A stretch of 64,000 nt of DNA from Acytostelium subglobosum LB1 (GCF_000787575.1 NW_012236528.1:683552-747551), one strand, 5' to 3'; numbered from the stretch's first letter, positions 33,127 through 45,397 are shown. Program-made: numbers and translations. Notes: generated by a model from the sequence alone, not told the origin.

Positions 33127-35082
33127 ATGTCAAGCACAAATAGCACAGGTATTGGTAAATCGACAACATCAACATCAACAACTGCAACACCAATATTACC
33201 TACTACAGCAACACCAACTTCGACCACCTCAACTACAACTACGACCACTACTTCTTCTAAACCTGCGGCGTCGTCGACAGGGACTGCGGCGGGGACGGGC
33301 ACAGGTGGGGCTACAGGTACTGCTGGTTCATTGAAGAGATTGCCAATTCAAGAGATCGATGATGTAAGTATAGGGATCGAGTGAATGAACAAGTGAAACA
33401 GTCATTGACAGTATGCAAACATTGGTTCATTGTAGAAGAAGATCGTAAAGAAGAAGAGAACAGTTGGTCCTTTGACAATTGCTGAGGAGGACTTCATTGC
33501 CAATGCCTTCAGGAATGTTCCCGACAGCAAACTATCAACAGATGTCAGGCGCATCAAGAGGAAGTTCCTCTTGAGAGAGGTATGTGGACGATCATGCCAT
33601 CAATCTATCAATCGATCGATAGCATGACACTCACTGACTCACTCCACTCCACTCATACAGCAAAAGAGGAAGGTTGACTTGGAGATGTTCAACCTTGATG
33701 ATAAGATACATCATTATACATCGCATGTCAAGAAGAAGGATCAGAGACTATCGTTGTACTTTGAAAAGGATGAGATACCATCGTTCACAAAGAAGCCATT
33801 GCATTCACTCGAGTCACTCAATGTCACCGAACAGGACAAGCTCAATGAGTTGGTACATCCACTACAAGTGTTTGACACGCAGCTGCAACAACAACAACTG
33901 CTGCAACAACAGATGGAGAAGAAGAGGCTGGAGCAAGAGCAATTGAAGAAACAACAGCAGGAGAAGGAGGAGAAGCTGGTGCAAGAAAGACTGCGGCAGG
34001 AGAAGCTTGAAAAGGAGAGACTAGAGCAACAAAGGTTGGAGCAGGAGAGGCTGGCCAAGCTGGTACCAAAGCCACCAGCTGTCATATACAATGATGGTGT
34101 CAATCAAGTGACTGAATACTTTGACAATGGTACAACAACGACTAAGGAACGACCGATAGTCGCGCCTCCAAGCGCTCCACCACCATCATCAACCGACAAA
34201 GATACAAACATGACCGCAACTGCAACGAGCAATGGCTACCTGGCCAAACTCTATCACTGGGACAGCACCAATCAGACCAATCAACAACAACAGCAACTAC
34301 ACCAGCAACAGCAGCAACAGAAAACCAACAACAACAACAACATCACCAAGATCATCAAGCCATTCCAGAGATTGAAGGATAAGATTGCATCACGTGATAA
34401 CAACATCGATTTGGCTATACAGCCATTCATCAGTCCGTTCACAACCAGAGAGTTGAAGGCATTCATTAGACGCGACTATGAGACAGTCCCTGGACGTGTA
34501 CTAATGTTGCGCGAGCTCTATCAGTTCTTTGTGGCCAATCACATGGTCCAATACTCGCCACTTGACACAGAGTTCTACCCAATCGACTACCGCTATCTCA
34601 CTCCAGATCTTGTTGATAAGACACAATGGTTCCTCTGTGATGCCTTTTGGCCAGGTATCGACTGTAAGTGCATACATGCACCAACCAACAATCAACGACG
34701 ACATCTCCTAACATGAACCAACTTATATTCATTCCAATCAGTGAGCGAAGTACTCGAGTATCCAGATTATACTGTTGTGGCAATGTACCGATCAATGGTC
34801 GTTGGCTGTGGAATTATGAACCCAGATGGATATGTAATGTTCCTTTCTGTGCGACCAGACTGGCAGGCAACCGGCATCGGCTCATTCATGCTCTATCACT
34901 TGACACAGACAATGATTGGACGAGACATAACACTGCATGTGTCAACCAACAATGCTGCCATGGTGCTCTATCAGAAGTTTGGCTTCAAGATCGAGGAGTA
35001 CATTGCCAACTTCTATGACAAGTACTACCGCGAAGGGTCTGGGCGATCAAAGGATGCATACCTACTACGCATGCGAAGATAA
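33127..35082 (+). CDS. kat14: Lysine acetyltransferase KAT14 (CSRP2BP / ATAC2) homologue
   Basis: Four exons: 33127-33363, 33436-33579, 33661-34663 and 34742-35082; 574 residues. The Ser/Thr-rich N-terminus is followed by a basic region, a Gln/Glu/Arg coiled coil (33885-34060) and a poly-Gln/Asn stretch. The conserved C-terminal half has TRELKAFIRRDYETVPGR, then the GNAT fold: FFWPGID-like AFWPGIDLSEVLEYPDYTVV, MFLSVRPDWQATGIGSFMLYHL (acetyl-CoA loop Q/RxxGxG/A as QATGIG), TLHVSTNNAAMVLYQKFGF and EEYIANFYDKYY. Alignment by eye with vertebrate CSRP2BP is close over this whole half. In animals it is a subunit of the ATAC histone acetyltransferase complex. The intron within the GID-LSE motif is required for the match. 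Confidence 0.92.
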
Positions 35083-35522
35083 GACATACTTCACTCTCGA
35101 TACCGAGACATTCGTCGCACAAACGTCATCATCATAATCATATGGTGTTGGATGCCGATTGATTGATAGTAGGGCAATGTACTCATTCAATCAAGGACCA
35201 AAGTACCGTAGGCCACTCCCGCTATACTTGAATGGATTGACATGGACAAGTATCCAATCATCAAGGCTCCAGCCAAACATGACTCAGTACTCTGGTCATC
35301 CTCAGAACTCAAGGACAGTCACAGATATCTGTTGTATTAAACACTATCCTATCCTTACCATGTGACAGATGTTTATCTTACACTTCCACCAATACATTCA
35401 GGAATTGATTGATGAAGTTTTACTGGAAGTGGGGGAAACGACACCAGAGAATCACTCACAGAACATCACTGCATCCTCCTCCCAATCAATCATTTATTCA
35501 TTCAATCAATTTAATAACTACG
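35083..35522. other. Spacer with coding-like remnant
   Basis: 440 bp. A stretch at about 35213-35340 reads as 43 codons with normal codon use (ILEWIDMDKYPIIK, then VLWSSSELKDSHRYLLY and stop) but has an upstream in-frame stop and no clear splice acceptor. It may be a degraded gene end. Confidence 0.4.
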
Positions 35523-37046
35523 ATGAACTTTCTATCTCTACCTACTATTAACATTACCAAGATATTCTGGTTGTTGAATTATAGAGACCATGGAGTTAAG
35601 CATGTGGACTTGTGGTGTCTTGCCTTAACATGTAGTAAGCTACATTTATTACATCAACAGTTTATAGGGAAGCTTCACCAATGCTCCTCAAACACCTTAC
35701 TCCTGGATGTGAACAATGAATGTGGTTATGCCAGCCTACCTTCCACTCTTACATCATTGACATGGTCACCGTTCAATTTGAGATACCAAATGATGGAACT
35801 ACCGTCATCTCTTACATCTTTGGTATTGAGACAACCAACCTTCCCAAGCAAACTCCCATCATCTATCAGATGTCTTAAATACGATCACAACTTCCCCGAT
35901 CGTCTAAATGAGGGATCTTTGCCGCCCTCACTTACCTCGTTGGCGATCAATCTTGACATGATTGAGTTGTCGTGGTTGCCAGCGACACTTGAGACACTAA
36001 TCATTGCAAGATGTAAAGAGCCAATTCATCTTGGACAACTAGAAAGGATTACACCTGCTTTGAAGACTTTGAAGTTTGGTCATTTCTTCATAGAACAGCT
36101 AATTATATCTTTGCCGCCTTCTTTAACATCACTTACGATTTCTGGATCGATCAGACAAACAATGCCACCACTTCCTGTATCATTGAAATCCCTCAGATTT
36201 GGACGAGGCTTCAATATGCTCATCCCTTCACTTCCTCCAACACTCACATCACTACGCTTTGGATTGAGTTTCAATCGGCAACTTCCAAAGCTTCCTTCAA
36301 CGTTGACAACCCTCCACCTTGGTACATTCTTCAAACAATCGATTGAATCACTCCCTCAATCACTAACGTCATTGATGTTAGGCGGATACAACCTTCCTTT
36401 ACCGTCTCTGCCTCCATCTCTCATTCCACTACATTTTGGATATTATTATAACCATCCATTGCCAACTACACCTCTACATTCATTAACATCTTTGCACTTT
36501 GGTAACTGCTTCAATCATCCATTGAAAAGTATATTGAAATCATCTCCATTGTTAACATCCCTTAAACTTGGCGAAGCATTTAATCACTACTGTCTGTTTC
36601 CAAAGATCAAGACACTGATCTTACCATCTTTGGATAAATATTTGATGTTTAAGCAACGTGTTGCAGACAGCCATCCTGAACATGTTGTTATCAATGGGAG
36701 TCAATACTCCAAAGTTGCCAATCTTGTAAGAACACCTATTTTAGGACCAAGATTGAAGACATTGTCAATCGAATTCCTTAAGGACGATTCTGATGCCTCC
36801 TCAAAAGAAGCTACTAGGCTGATACTGTCCAGCATAGTCAAGGTGATGCCCAATGTCGAGACATACATTATCGACATTTGTTGGAATTCCGATGAATACG
36901 GTTGGATTATGAATTATACACTTAGACAGATAGATCACGACATCCTATTATGTTGTTCAAGGACTTTGAAAGGTCCATACGTCGGCGACTCTCCTTGTAA
37001 AAAGTCAATCATATGTTGGAACAACAACAATAAGGTCAATGAATAA
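35523..37046 (+). CDS. FNIP-repeat protein
   Basis: Single exon, 507 residues from ATG 35523 (MNFLSLPTINITKIFWLL, an F-box-like start); the frame is open further upstream to 35409 but that part is repeat-derived. Residues about 75-400 hold regular units of about 21-22 residues: LPPSLTSLTISGSIRQ, LPVSLKSLRFGRGFNM, LPPTLTSLRFGLSFNRQ, LPSTLTTLHLGTFFKQ, LHSLTSLHFGNCFNHPL. These are FNIP repeats with the common core PxSLTxLxFGxxFN. The C-terminal 120 residues lack repeats. Probable substrate-binding solenoid protein; the partner is unknown. Confidence 0.85.
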   Translation: MNFLSLPTINITKIFWLLNYRDHGVKHVDLWCLALTCSKLHLLHQQFIGKLHQCSSNTLLLDVNNECGYASLPSTLTSLTWSPFNLRYQMMELPSSLTSLVLRQPTFPSKLPSSIRCLKYDHNFPDRLNEGSLPPSLTSLAINLDMIELSWLPATLETLIIARCKEPIHLGQLERITPALKTLKFGHFFIEQLIISLPPSLTSLTISGSIRQTMPPLPVSLKSLRFGRGFNMLIPSLPPTLTSLRFGLSFNRQLPKLPSTLTTLHLGTFFKQSIESLPQSLTSLMLGGYNLPLPSLPPSLIPLHFGYYYNHPLPTTPLHSLTSLHFGNCFNHPLKSILKSSPLLTSLKLGEAFNHYCLFPKIKTLILPSLDKYLMFKQRVADSHPEHVVINGSQYSKVANLVRTPILGPRLKTLSIEFLKDDSDASSKEATRLILSSIVKVMPNVETYIIDICWNSDEYGWIMNYTLRQIDHDILLCCSRTLKGPYVGDSPCKKSIICWNNNNKVNE

Positions 37047-37374
37047 TGATCATAATGATTGATCACAACCTGACTAGTGATTGGTAATTCAAAACGTTAC
37101 CAAAAAGTATCCACCAAATAATAAAAATGGAAATTTGGGACGTGTTGATGATGATCATCACTCACACACTTGTTCACTAACTCTCGCACTATCCGACCCC
37201 CGCCACACCACTAGCTGCGGCAGTCAGACCACCACTTGCCTCCTGAACCAAATTATCTCTTTGATTCTATTCCTATCTCTTTTATTAGTACTACACATAT
37301 CACATCACATATTGATTGATTCAGTCTTACGATCGTATTTATTATTATTCTACCCATTCTCATCAAAGTAAATC
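37047..37374. other. Spacer / promoter of porin gene
   Basis: 328 bp. The last 90 bp before the porin start are T/A-rich (37260-37350). No gene seen. Confidence 0.5.
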
Positions 37375-37956
37375 ATGTCTCCACCCATCTACAACGAATT
37401 GGTCAAGGTCCCAGCTGGTATGTGTCTCATTCATTCATGTCGACAGATTAGCAGAAGCAGCAGCCAGTAGTGGCAGCAGCGTGCAACAATAATATGATCA
37501 TTTCAGAAAGGAGACTGACCTGACACTTTGTATTCACATCAACCTCGCTCATTCATTAGATTTGGTCAAGAAGGACTTCCCAGACTCATGCCAGGTTGAG
37601 GTCACCAACCTCGTCCCAAACACTCCACTCGTATGATCATTGTTAGGATTAGAACAACTGAACTATAACTGAACATAACTAACCATCATCATATCAAACA
37701 TCATCATCCAACTATATATAACAGACTTTGGTCTCCACTGTTGCTCGCAAGCAAGACGGTTCATTCTTGCTCACCCTCAACCCAAAGTACACCATCAACA
37801 AGAACTCCAAGCTTAGCTTCTCTGCTGACTCCTCCAAGTTTGGCAAGGGTGAGCTCACCATTGAGAAGCTCGCTCCAGGTTTGAAGGCCATCATCACTGT
37901 AAGTCTCATTGGGGTCAGTGACACGCAATCATTCATACTATTATACTAATACACTG

Positions 37957-37998
<42 letters not shown>

Positions 37999-38539
37999 GG
38001 CCGACTCGAACAAGGTTGCCCAAACAGAGTTCCAATACATCAAGGACAACGTTGCCTTGACTGCTATCCTCCGCAACAACATGAAGCTGAGCACCTCCCT
38101 CGTTCTCAAATACTCCAAGTTCTCTGTTGGTCTGTTGGCCAACGTCAACGGCTCCAAGCAGGAGTTGGAGGGACTCGAGGCCACCTTTGCCTACAAGGAC
38201 GAGGGTATCCTGGTCGCTTTGTCACCAAAGAACAAGGGACAGTCCCTGGTTGTCTCTGCCTACGACAGAATCAACTCGAGACTCGCCCTCGCCGGTGACC
38301 TCACCGTCGACCTCAACGCCCCAGACCAGGCTCCATTGTTCAACGTCTGCGGTCAGTACTACATCGACTCCAAGTCCTTCCTCAAGGTCAAGGTCAACCA
38401 GGAGGGCAGAATCGGTCTCGGCTACACTCTCCCAGTCAACGACAATGTCAAGATCGCCGTCGGATACAGCATCAACGGAAAGGATCTCACCTCTGCCGGT
38501 AAGAACAACTTTGGTTTCAACGTCAACCTCAACTTCTAA
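37375..38539 (+). CDS. porA: Mitochondrial outer-membrane porin (VDAC)
   Basis: Four exons: 37375-37417, 37560-37630, 37725-37898 and 38000-38539; 275 residues, the normal length for VDAC. The N-terminal MSPPIYNELVKVPADLVKKDFP suits the amphipathic helix of the barrel, followed by alternating beta-strand sequence through the whole protein and the C-terminal strand GKNNFGFNVNLNF ending in Phe. The protein is Lys-rich, as expected of an anion-selective channel for ATP/ADP. Introns split only the first 96 residues. Intron 3 (37899-37999) is mostly TCAA repeat. Codon use is the most biased in the window (CTC, GCC, AAG), which fits high expression. Confidence 0.9.
37957..37998. repeat. TCAA tetranucleotide repeat inside porin intron 3
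   Basis: About ten tandem TCAA units immediately before the splice acceptor. Shorter runs of the same motif or its complement occur in many introns and spacers of the window. Confidence 0.9.
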
Positions 38540-39465
38540 ATGCGTCCTGCTTCAGTTTCAACGTCGTTCATCGTACCTACGTTCGTTATCAATCAAATCA
38601 ATACGCTTGCCAACTCTAATAAATACCCCAATATACATTATCAACAACAATCATCATCAATACTTATATATATTGGAGTGAGTGGATCGTCAAAGGGGTA
38701 AACAATGTCAATCAATCAGTGTGAGTCAGTGTTTGATTGATTGATTGAGTGACATCACCCAATCAATCACCCCACTCACCATAACATCCTATTATTATTC
38801 ATTCACATCCCTACTCTACGTGGATATGATTGGACATGTCATCAATCAATCTACTTGGTGTGCGAGTTGGGATACCAGAGTTAACATTCACAATTCAACT
38901 TCACTCCATACTTAAGAATTACTACCTTTCATGTTCATTCTGGCGAGTATCCCCGTCTCCATATGATAGGAAGATAAGAATGACCGACATCTTTGGTTTC
39001 CTGGATTGATTATTGATGACCACATCATACATACTAAACATAAGTAATTGACTTGACTTACTCACACATGGGATGATGATGTTAACAACTGATTAACTTT
39101 ATCTAGACAATGTCAACTACATCATCGGCTTCACTCCACTTTCCACTTTAATTATCTCTATTATTGATTGAACTACAATTTATTAATCAATCAAAGTATT
39201 ATTAATAGACTTAAAGAGGTATGTTGACGCGAGACCTTACCCAATGTGAACTGACACTCCCTGTGTGGTTGTTGTAAGGTCCACCAAACTCTTTTGCCGA
39301 CAACCTCCATCCACGAGTATTACAGACACCCCTTCCCATTGTTATGACCCAAGTCCATTCATTGCAAAACAGAACAAGAATACGAGTATCGCACAATATT
39401 TGATCACGGTGATTGATTTGTGCCACGAAAATCATTAATTTGATTTATTATTTAATATAACTTTG

Positions 39466-39502
39466 ATTACAAGCCACACCTCCCCAATCTATGGCTTGTG
39501 AT
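39466..39502. ncRNA. Stem-loop, possible small RNA (weak)
   Basis: ATTACAAGCCA (39466-39476) pairs with TGGCTTGTGAT (39492-39502) over eleven positions with one T-G wobble, around a 15-base pyrimidine-rich loop. The size and end-pairing recall dictyostelid class I small RNAs, but I do not see their conserved internal sequence element, so this remains a structural observation. Confidence 0.25.
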
Positions 39503-42165
39503 GTTGCCTTTGGAATATCCAAAAACCGAGTCCTGTTGTGATTGTCGTTTCTCACAAAGCTTCACTTCACTTCAGCAACAACAACATCAACATCAACATC
39601 AACATCATCCATACACTCTCACATCACTTTCCAATAACAAATAACAACAATAACATCTAATACATACTTACCTGACAACCTAAATCTTATTCCAACAACC
39701 TTTCCACTCTCCACAAAACAACTATACCTTTACACTCTATCTCTCTCAACTTGATTCCATTCATTCACCTCTCCTTCTCCAACCATCCAATCAATCAATC
39801 AATCAATCAAACATACAAGTACCTCAAGCCTTATACTTCTATAACAATAATATGAATATTGTAAGCATTACTTGTTCCTGTTTTTATCTATCCCTCTCTT
39901 TCCTATTCGGGAACAACAATCCTTCCAGCCCTGATCTGGAACTCTCACCCACACCACTTTGCTATCCTTGTGCTCCTTTGAAGGTCTCTCTCTATCAAGA
40001 CACTTATACTATCACTTTTACTCTCAGCCATCACACTTTCTATCTCTTTGTTCCACACCTCTTGCTCTATTCTCACTACACATACATCCACATCGTCACT
40101 ATCATCAACACTCAAGTTCACCCACCCACACACCCTTTGATCAATCCATCACAATCCGGAGCGGGTGCGAGGGTGATTGATTGTTTATCACTAATAATAA
40201 TAATAATAATAAGTGTGATAATATCCGGAACTTGCTTGCTAGCTCAAGAGCAACTGCCTGCCTCTACAACAACACTTTTATATCTTGTCCTTAAACTCTC
40301 GCCATATCACAACCCATCCCATCAATCCATCCATCAATCCACCCATTCAAACATTCATAGGTGGCGCCAACCTCCACCCACCTCCTTCCTTCTTCCCTTC
40401 CCGTCCCTTCCTTCCTCTTTCCATCTCTAACAACCAACCAACCAACCACCTTTCACTTCACGTCTATTCACAACCTTCCTCCTCTTGTGTTATTGTTAAT
40501 GTTGATGATGTATTCGACCAATCAGCAAGCGCCTTTTTTTCTCATCACTCCACTACATATCTCCATCCATCCGTCCGTCCTCCTCTCACTCGAGTACACT
40601 AGAGTTAGTTTGTTTGTTAGTCTCACTCATCCATCTCAACTTCACCAAGGTGATCAAAGGGATGTTCACACTGTAGCTCTTCATCATCAACATCATCAAT
40701 TCAATAACAATATCTTCATCAATCATTCATTCACTCATTCAAAACTTTCAAACTATCTTTCCATCTCAAACAAACAATCTATTCCATCCACATTGATGAT
40801 ATGGATATTGACAAACGCCTTCGCTACTGTTGCTGTATAAAACATACATAGTCTACAGTCTCTACCGAATCAATTATCATCATAGCCCCTCAAGTATACA
40901 CAGCAGCAACGGNATCAAAGTCAGATATAAGCCTACCCAGCATAATCACTTTGGTTTCTCAAAAATCAAGAAGTTACATCATCAAACGGTCATCAATCGT
41001 CGAACATCAATCATCAATCAAGTCANNAGTCAATCAAGTCAAATCAATCAAATTAATCAAGGCAATTAACTTGGTCAAAAAGTACATATTTGGTAAGCTT
41101 ACTTAATATATCCATCATATCATTTATGTATATATATACACATCACACCTTGGAATTGCATATCACACATTGGATCATTCATGCCACCAAGCCAGCCATC
41201 TTCATTATCATCTTCATAATGATCTTGGAATCCACAGATCATCCAATCTAAAGATTGGATCGACTTGTCATTTGGAAGGTGTCATCTTCAACTCACACAT
41301 CATCATCATCAACATCATCAACATCAACATCCATCATAATCATCATCGTTCATTTCAGATAAGTGACGCATCCTATTCCATCATCTCATTGGCTATGTTA
41401 GATTGATTGATTGATTGAATGATTGATTGATTGATTGTAGTGTGAGTGTGGATGTGAGTGTGATCATCAATAGACAACTTCCATTCACTTTTCACATTCA
41501 TTCATTATATCACCTCGATCAAACAATTCGCTCAAAGCAACGTAGCCAGTGATTGGTTCATCAGACGAGTGCCTGTTAGACACTCAACTTCTCATTTTTT
41601 GACAAAGTGGGAACTTGATGTGTTTTGCAAGTTTTGCGTCGTGTGCAAAATGTTTGATTGATCATTCACACTTTGATTTGTGTGTGGCATTGTCCAACAT
41701 CAACGACACCCCGCGTCTCCCCAGACGTGCCTTCACTCACGGTGCTCACTCGTCGCGATGTGTTTGTGTGTGGACCAACTAACTGACATTCAGTCAGTGA
41801 GTGAGGTTGGATGGTTGTGTTCATGGCTGAACTACCCTACCATGCCCATCAGTGGGCACACCTCCCTCATCAATCAAATCAGAGCAGATTAACAATAATA
41901 ATAATAACAACATCATCATCAGCGACAACAACATCACCATCATCACCATTATAATCAATGTTAAAATAGATACTCTTTTTAGTTTTGTAATTATTGTATT
42001 GTATTGTAGATAGACTAGTATTATTATTGTTGTTGTTTTGCATACTGTTCTCGACCAAGGTTGAACCAACGCATTACAATATCCAACTTCCACATCCACA
42101 TACATACATGTTATTGTGATCAGGTCTAACTTATTATTATTATTATTGTATTATACTCTTTTTCT

Positions 42166-42186
42166 TCACACACACACACACACACA
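42166..42186. repeat. CA microsatellite
   Basis: About ten CA units in the spacer upstream of the CudA-like gene. Confidence 0.85.
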
Positions 42187-42727
42187 ACATCACAAGGTCA
42201 AGGGTCCCTCGCCTCGATCGAACACACGACCCATTCCTGTTAACGAGTTGGCACAACATTACAATATTCTCACTTCCATCCAACCAATCAATCAATCATT
42301 CAATCAATTTAATTTAATTAACACATCTACTACTCGTTCGTCTTTATTTATTTATTTATAAATATATAACAAATAACATATATAATAATATAATACTGTA
42401 ACATTAATATATATTAATAATTTGTTTGAACAATTGAATGTGTACGTTTATAACAACAATCATTATTATTATAATTATTAACTCAAACTTTATTTAATCA
42501 CCTTTTAGAATTATTTAGGTCATTTCCAAAAGACTTAATCAATCATTTCCCTAAAGTAGGATAAATCAATAATCAATCAATATCAATCAATTTTAACTTA
42601 TATATTGTACCATGTAAGTATTATATCAAATATTCCAATGTTGATCAATTATATTAACAATCAATTCAAATCCAGTTCCACACAAACTCACACTCAATCA
42701 CATCACTTCATCAAACACACTTTCAAG

Positions 42728-44390
42728 ATGAATGAATTTGCACTGTCTACAGGAGTGACACCATGCACATCATGGACAAAGCTCCAACCTATACTCGAGA
42801 AGCATATTTTAAAGAGTCAATTGCCTGGTATGGACAAGGGCATGGACGTCCTGCTTCAATGGTTCGAAGTAATTGCCAGGAGTTCAGACAAGATCAACGC
42901 CTTTAAATCAATTGTTGGATTATGGTATGTTGTGACCAAAGTTGATGTTGGTTGGATTCCAAATGATCACTAACCATACATTTATGTTCGTTCGATATAG
43001 TCCTGACTTGGCCGAGGAGAAGAGGAATAGACTTACAAACTCAACATCTTCAATTGCTGATTTGATCGAGAGGACTACTGCCGCAGCGGCAGCAGCCGCG
43101 TCATCATCATCATCTTCATCGTCAGATGAAAAGAAGAGGAGCATGATGACAATGGTTGAAGACGAACTCGACATGAGGAACAAGAGAATGAGAGTATCTC
43201 GTCTACTATGCAATGAGGAGTTGCCAACAATCACATGCACAAACACAAGCTCAAGCTCAACAACTTCAACCTCAAGTACGAGCACGAGCACAAACACAAA
43301 CACAAACATGGAGGCAAAGTCAGACGATGATCAATCAGAGGGAGTTGGCGCAGACTATGAGGAGGAGAACAGCTATCAAGATAGTTTTGATAGCCAGTCG
43401 CCAGAGGATCACGCCGCCACTGAGGATTATCCAGGTAGCGACGATGCCACCGCCATGAGCAAGATGAACAGTGCGCATCTCTTGTCCTCCAGTCCCAAGT
43501 CGGCGGTGGCGGCAGCCGTGGGCGGCCTATCGCCCTCACCCAAGCAATTGATGATCATCCGTGAGAAGATGATCGAGTACGTGCAGAAGAACCCAAGCGC
43601 CTCGCGCCCCAGCTGCATCTCAGTTTGCCAACAGCCTTCGTCCAAGGTGGTCTGGAAGAATCGTCGTCTGGACACGCCATTCAAGGTGCGTCTCGACGTC
43701 AAGACTGCCAGCCAGATGGCCAACCAGCCACTGTCCGTCTCAAACGTCGTGGCATTGGGAGTTGTCACCGATCACAAGGGCAAGCTGCAGATTGACTCGG
43801 TCGAGAACTTCACAGAGGCCTTCAACGCGCAGGGTCTGGCCGTGTTCCAGGGTCTCAAGATGACCAAGGGCACATGGGGCAAGGAGTGGTCATTGACGTT
43901 CATTGCCGTGGCACGTCCCGCCAACTCATACAGCAACGCCACCATCCTCTCTGTCTCGCAGCCCTTCCCGCTCGTGGTCAAGACACGCAAGAACCCACAG
44001 ATTCGTCACAATCATGGCGCAAGCTTGGGCGCATCTGGACTCTCTCAGAATGGCACCGTCAACTCTAGCGAGAACTCATCTTCTTCGCCCGAGGGCTCGC
44101 CCACCATCGCCCCCAGGCGAGGACGCGCGCCAGCATCGGCGCCACTCATGTCGCTGCAGTCTCGCGGCGGTGCATTCCCCTTCTCGGGTGAGGCCAACAC
44201 ACAGATCCGTTTCCCTCAAGACGACATGGCCAGTCTATTATGGGCAGCTGAGATCAAGCAGCGTGAGCATGGTTCTGATGGTGATACACCAGATGTCAAG
44301 AGCAAGCCATTGGTGCCATCATCATCGTCATCATCATCAGCAACACTATTGTTGAATGCCACTGCTCAGACTGCAGTGTCCACTCGATAA
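42728..44390 (+). CDS. cudA: CudA-family DNA-binding transcription regulator
   Basis: Two exons, 42728-42924 and 43001-44390; 528 residues. After a helical N-terminal part come Ala, Ser and Asn/Thr tracts and an acidic stretch. The conserved core runs from about residue 225 to 370: [89 protein letters not shown] and [12 protein letters not shown] recognise this as the CudA-type domain, a STAT-like DNA-binding fold known from D. discoideum CudA (culmination and slug prestalk/prespore control) and its relatives. The tail is Ser-rich with an Arg/Gly patch ([10 protein letters not shown]). Which paralogue (CudA itself, SpaA or a Cdl protein) cannot be settled here. A GTAAGT at 42613 suggests an intron in the 5' leader. 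Confidence 0.75.
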
Positions 44391-45397
44391 TACCAACAAC
44401 ACAACCCTCTCTTCATTGGAGCATGGTCTCCATGGACTATATATCAACCAATCACTCTCACGCACTCCCCTGGCGATCAATCTCCATCATCATCCACCCA
44501 TCCATCCACACCTACACACTCGACAACATTCAATCAATCAATCAATCATCAATCAATCAATCATGTACACACTGCGTATATCATATTTATACTCATAACC
44601 AAATAACTATTAATCACCAGCTGGTCAACCAACAATACTTGGCCTAGCACTTCAACGACAACGACCAACGATAGCGAATAACGATCAAAGACAACGATAA
44701 TAACGATAACGATAACGATAACGACAACACCATCAGTATATGCAACAAACAGTAATATTGATATTAGTTCCTTGTATTCAACAACAACAACAATGGAACA
44801 TGTAATATATAATATATAATCAATCAACGATAACAACATCAACAACAAATAACAACAACAACGCAGACCAAATACAACTGTTTGGAATTAATCAATCAAC
44901 AATCAATGCAATCGAATCATTCCTAGTCAGCCAACTAATGCTAGGATGATATTTATATAATATATTAGTTACACATCATCGCAGCCTCCTCCTCCTCCCT
45001 TTCCAACCCATCCAATCAATCAAACCAACCAAACTCGCCCGCCAACCCCAAGTCCTTTCCAAAGNTTTGAAACTTTCAGGACATCTCTTTGTCCCTCAAT
45101 CTCTCTCTCTCTCTCTCATCCCTTTTGGGATGACATGCTATGCCAGTCCACGCTACGCCACGCCAAGGTGCACTTGACCAAGCATTCATGTAATACTACA
45201 CTGATCATTTGTCAGCTTCAATAAATATCTCTTTATAATTAATTAACAATCTCATCTCTTGCATCAATTTTCAAAATGATTTAGAGCCAAAAAATGGCGT
45301 GGACTTGGTTTACAAACTCACTTGTTACTCAGTTAGTTTGAATAAATAGAGAGATAGATATAGATTTTGNNATATAGATAATCAATACACCGTGATA
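44391..45397. other. Spacer, 1.0 kb
   Basis: Contains TCAA repeats (44530-44560), AACGATAACGATAACGATA repeats (44690-44730) and a CT run (45100-45117). Ns at 45065 and 45370-45371. No gene seen. Confidence 0.5.

Larger units (their letters stand above)
38540..42727. promoter_or_regulatory. 4.2-kb non-coding region upstream of the CudA-family gene
   Basis: The longest gene-free stretch of the window. 38540-39540 is mixed sequence with a stem-loop at 39466-39502. 39550-40850 is strongly C/T-rich on the plus strand with CATC/CAAC repeats, giving long biased open frames (39852-40430, 40361-40840) that I do not accept as genes. 41090-42720 is AT-rich with ATC repeats and a CA microsatellite. Ns lie at 40913 and 41026-41027. 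Large, multi-part upstream regions are expected for developmental regulators, so much of this may be the control region of the CudA-like gene; the sequence alone does not prove that. Confidence 0.45.

Noticed and set aside
37957-37998. Regularly spaced repeats considered as a CRISPR-like array
   Set aside because: It is a simple tetranucleotide microsatellite without spacers, in an intron of a eukaryotic gene.
39211-39435. 74-codon minus-strand frame
   Set aside because: Starts at ATG but has no homology, neighbouring exons or coding bias; the length is near chance expectation.
39662-39680. U1-snRNA-like 5' end (ATACTTACCTG)
   Set aside because: Downstream sequence is C/T/A-rich without the U1 stem-loops or Sm site; the match is just the complement of a splice-donor consensus.
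39852-40840. Open frames of 105-192 codons in the long spacer
   Set aside because: The composition follows the C/T repeat background (Ser, Pro, Leu, His) and alternative frames overlap; no homology recognised.
42195-42250. tRNA-like T-arm on the minus strand (TGTTCGATC)
   Set aside because: The flanking bases do not form a T-stem, and no acceptor stem, D-arm or 3' T run is found at tRNA distances.
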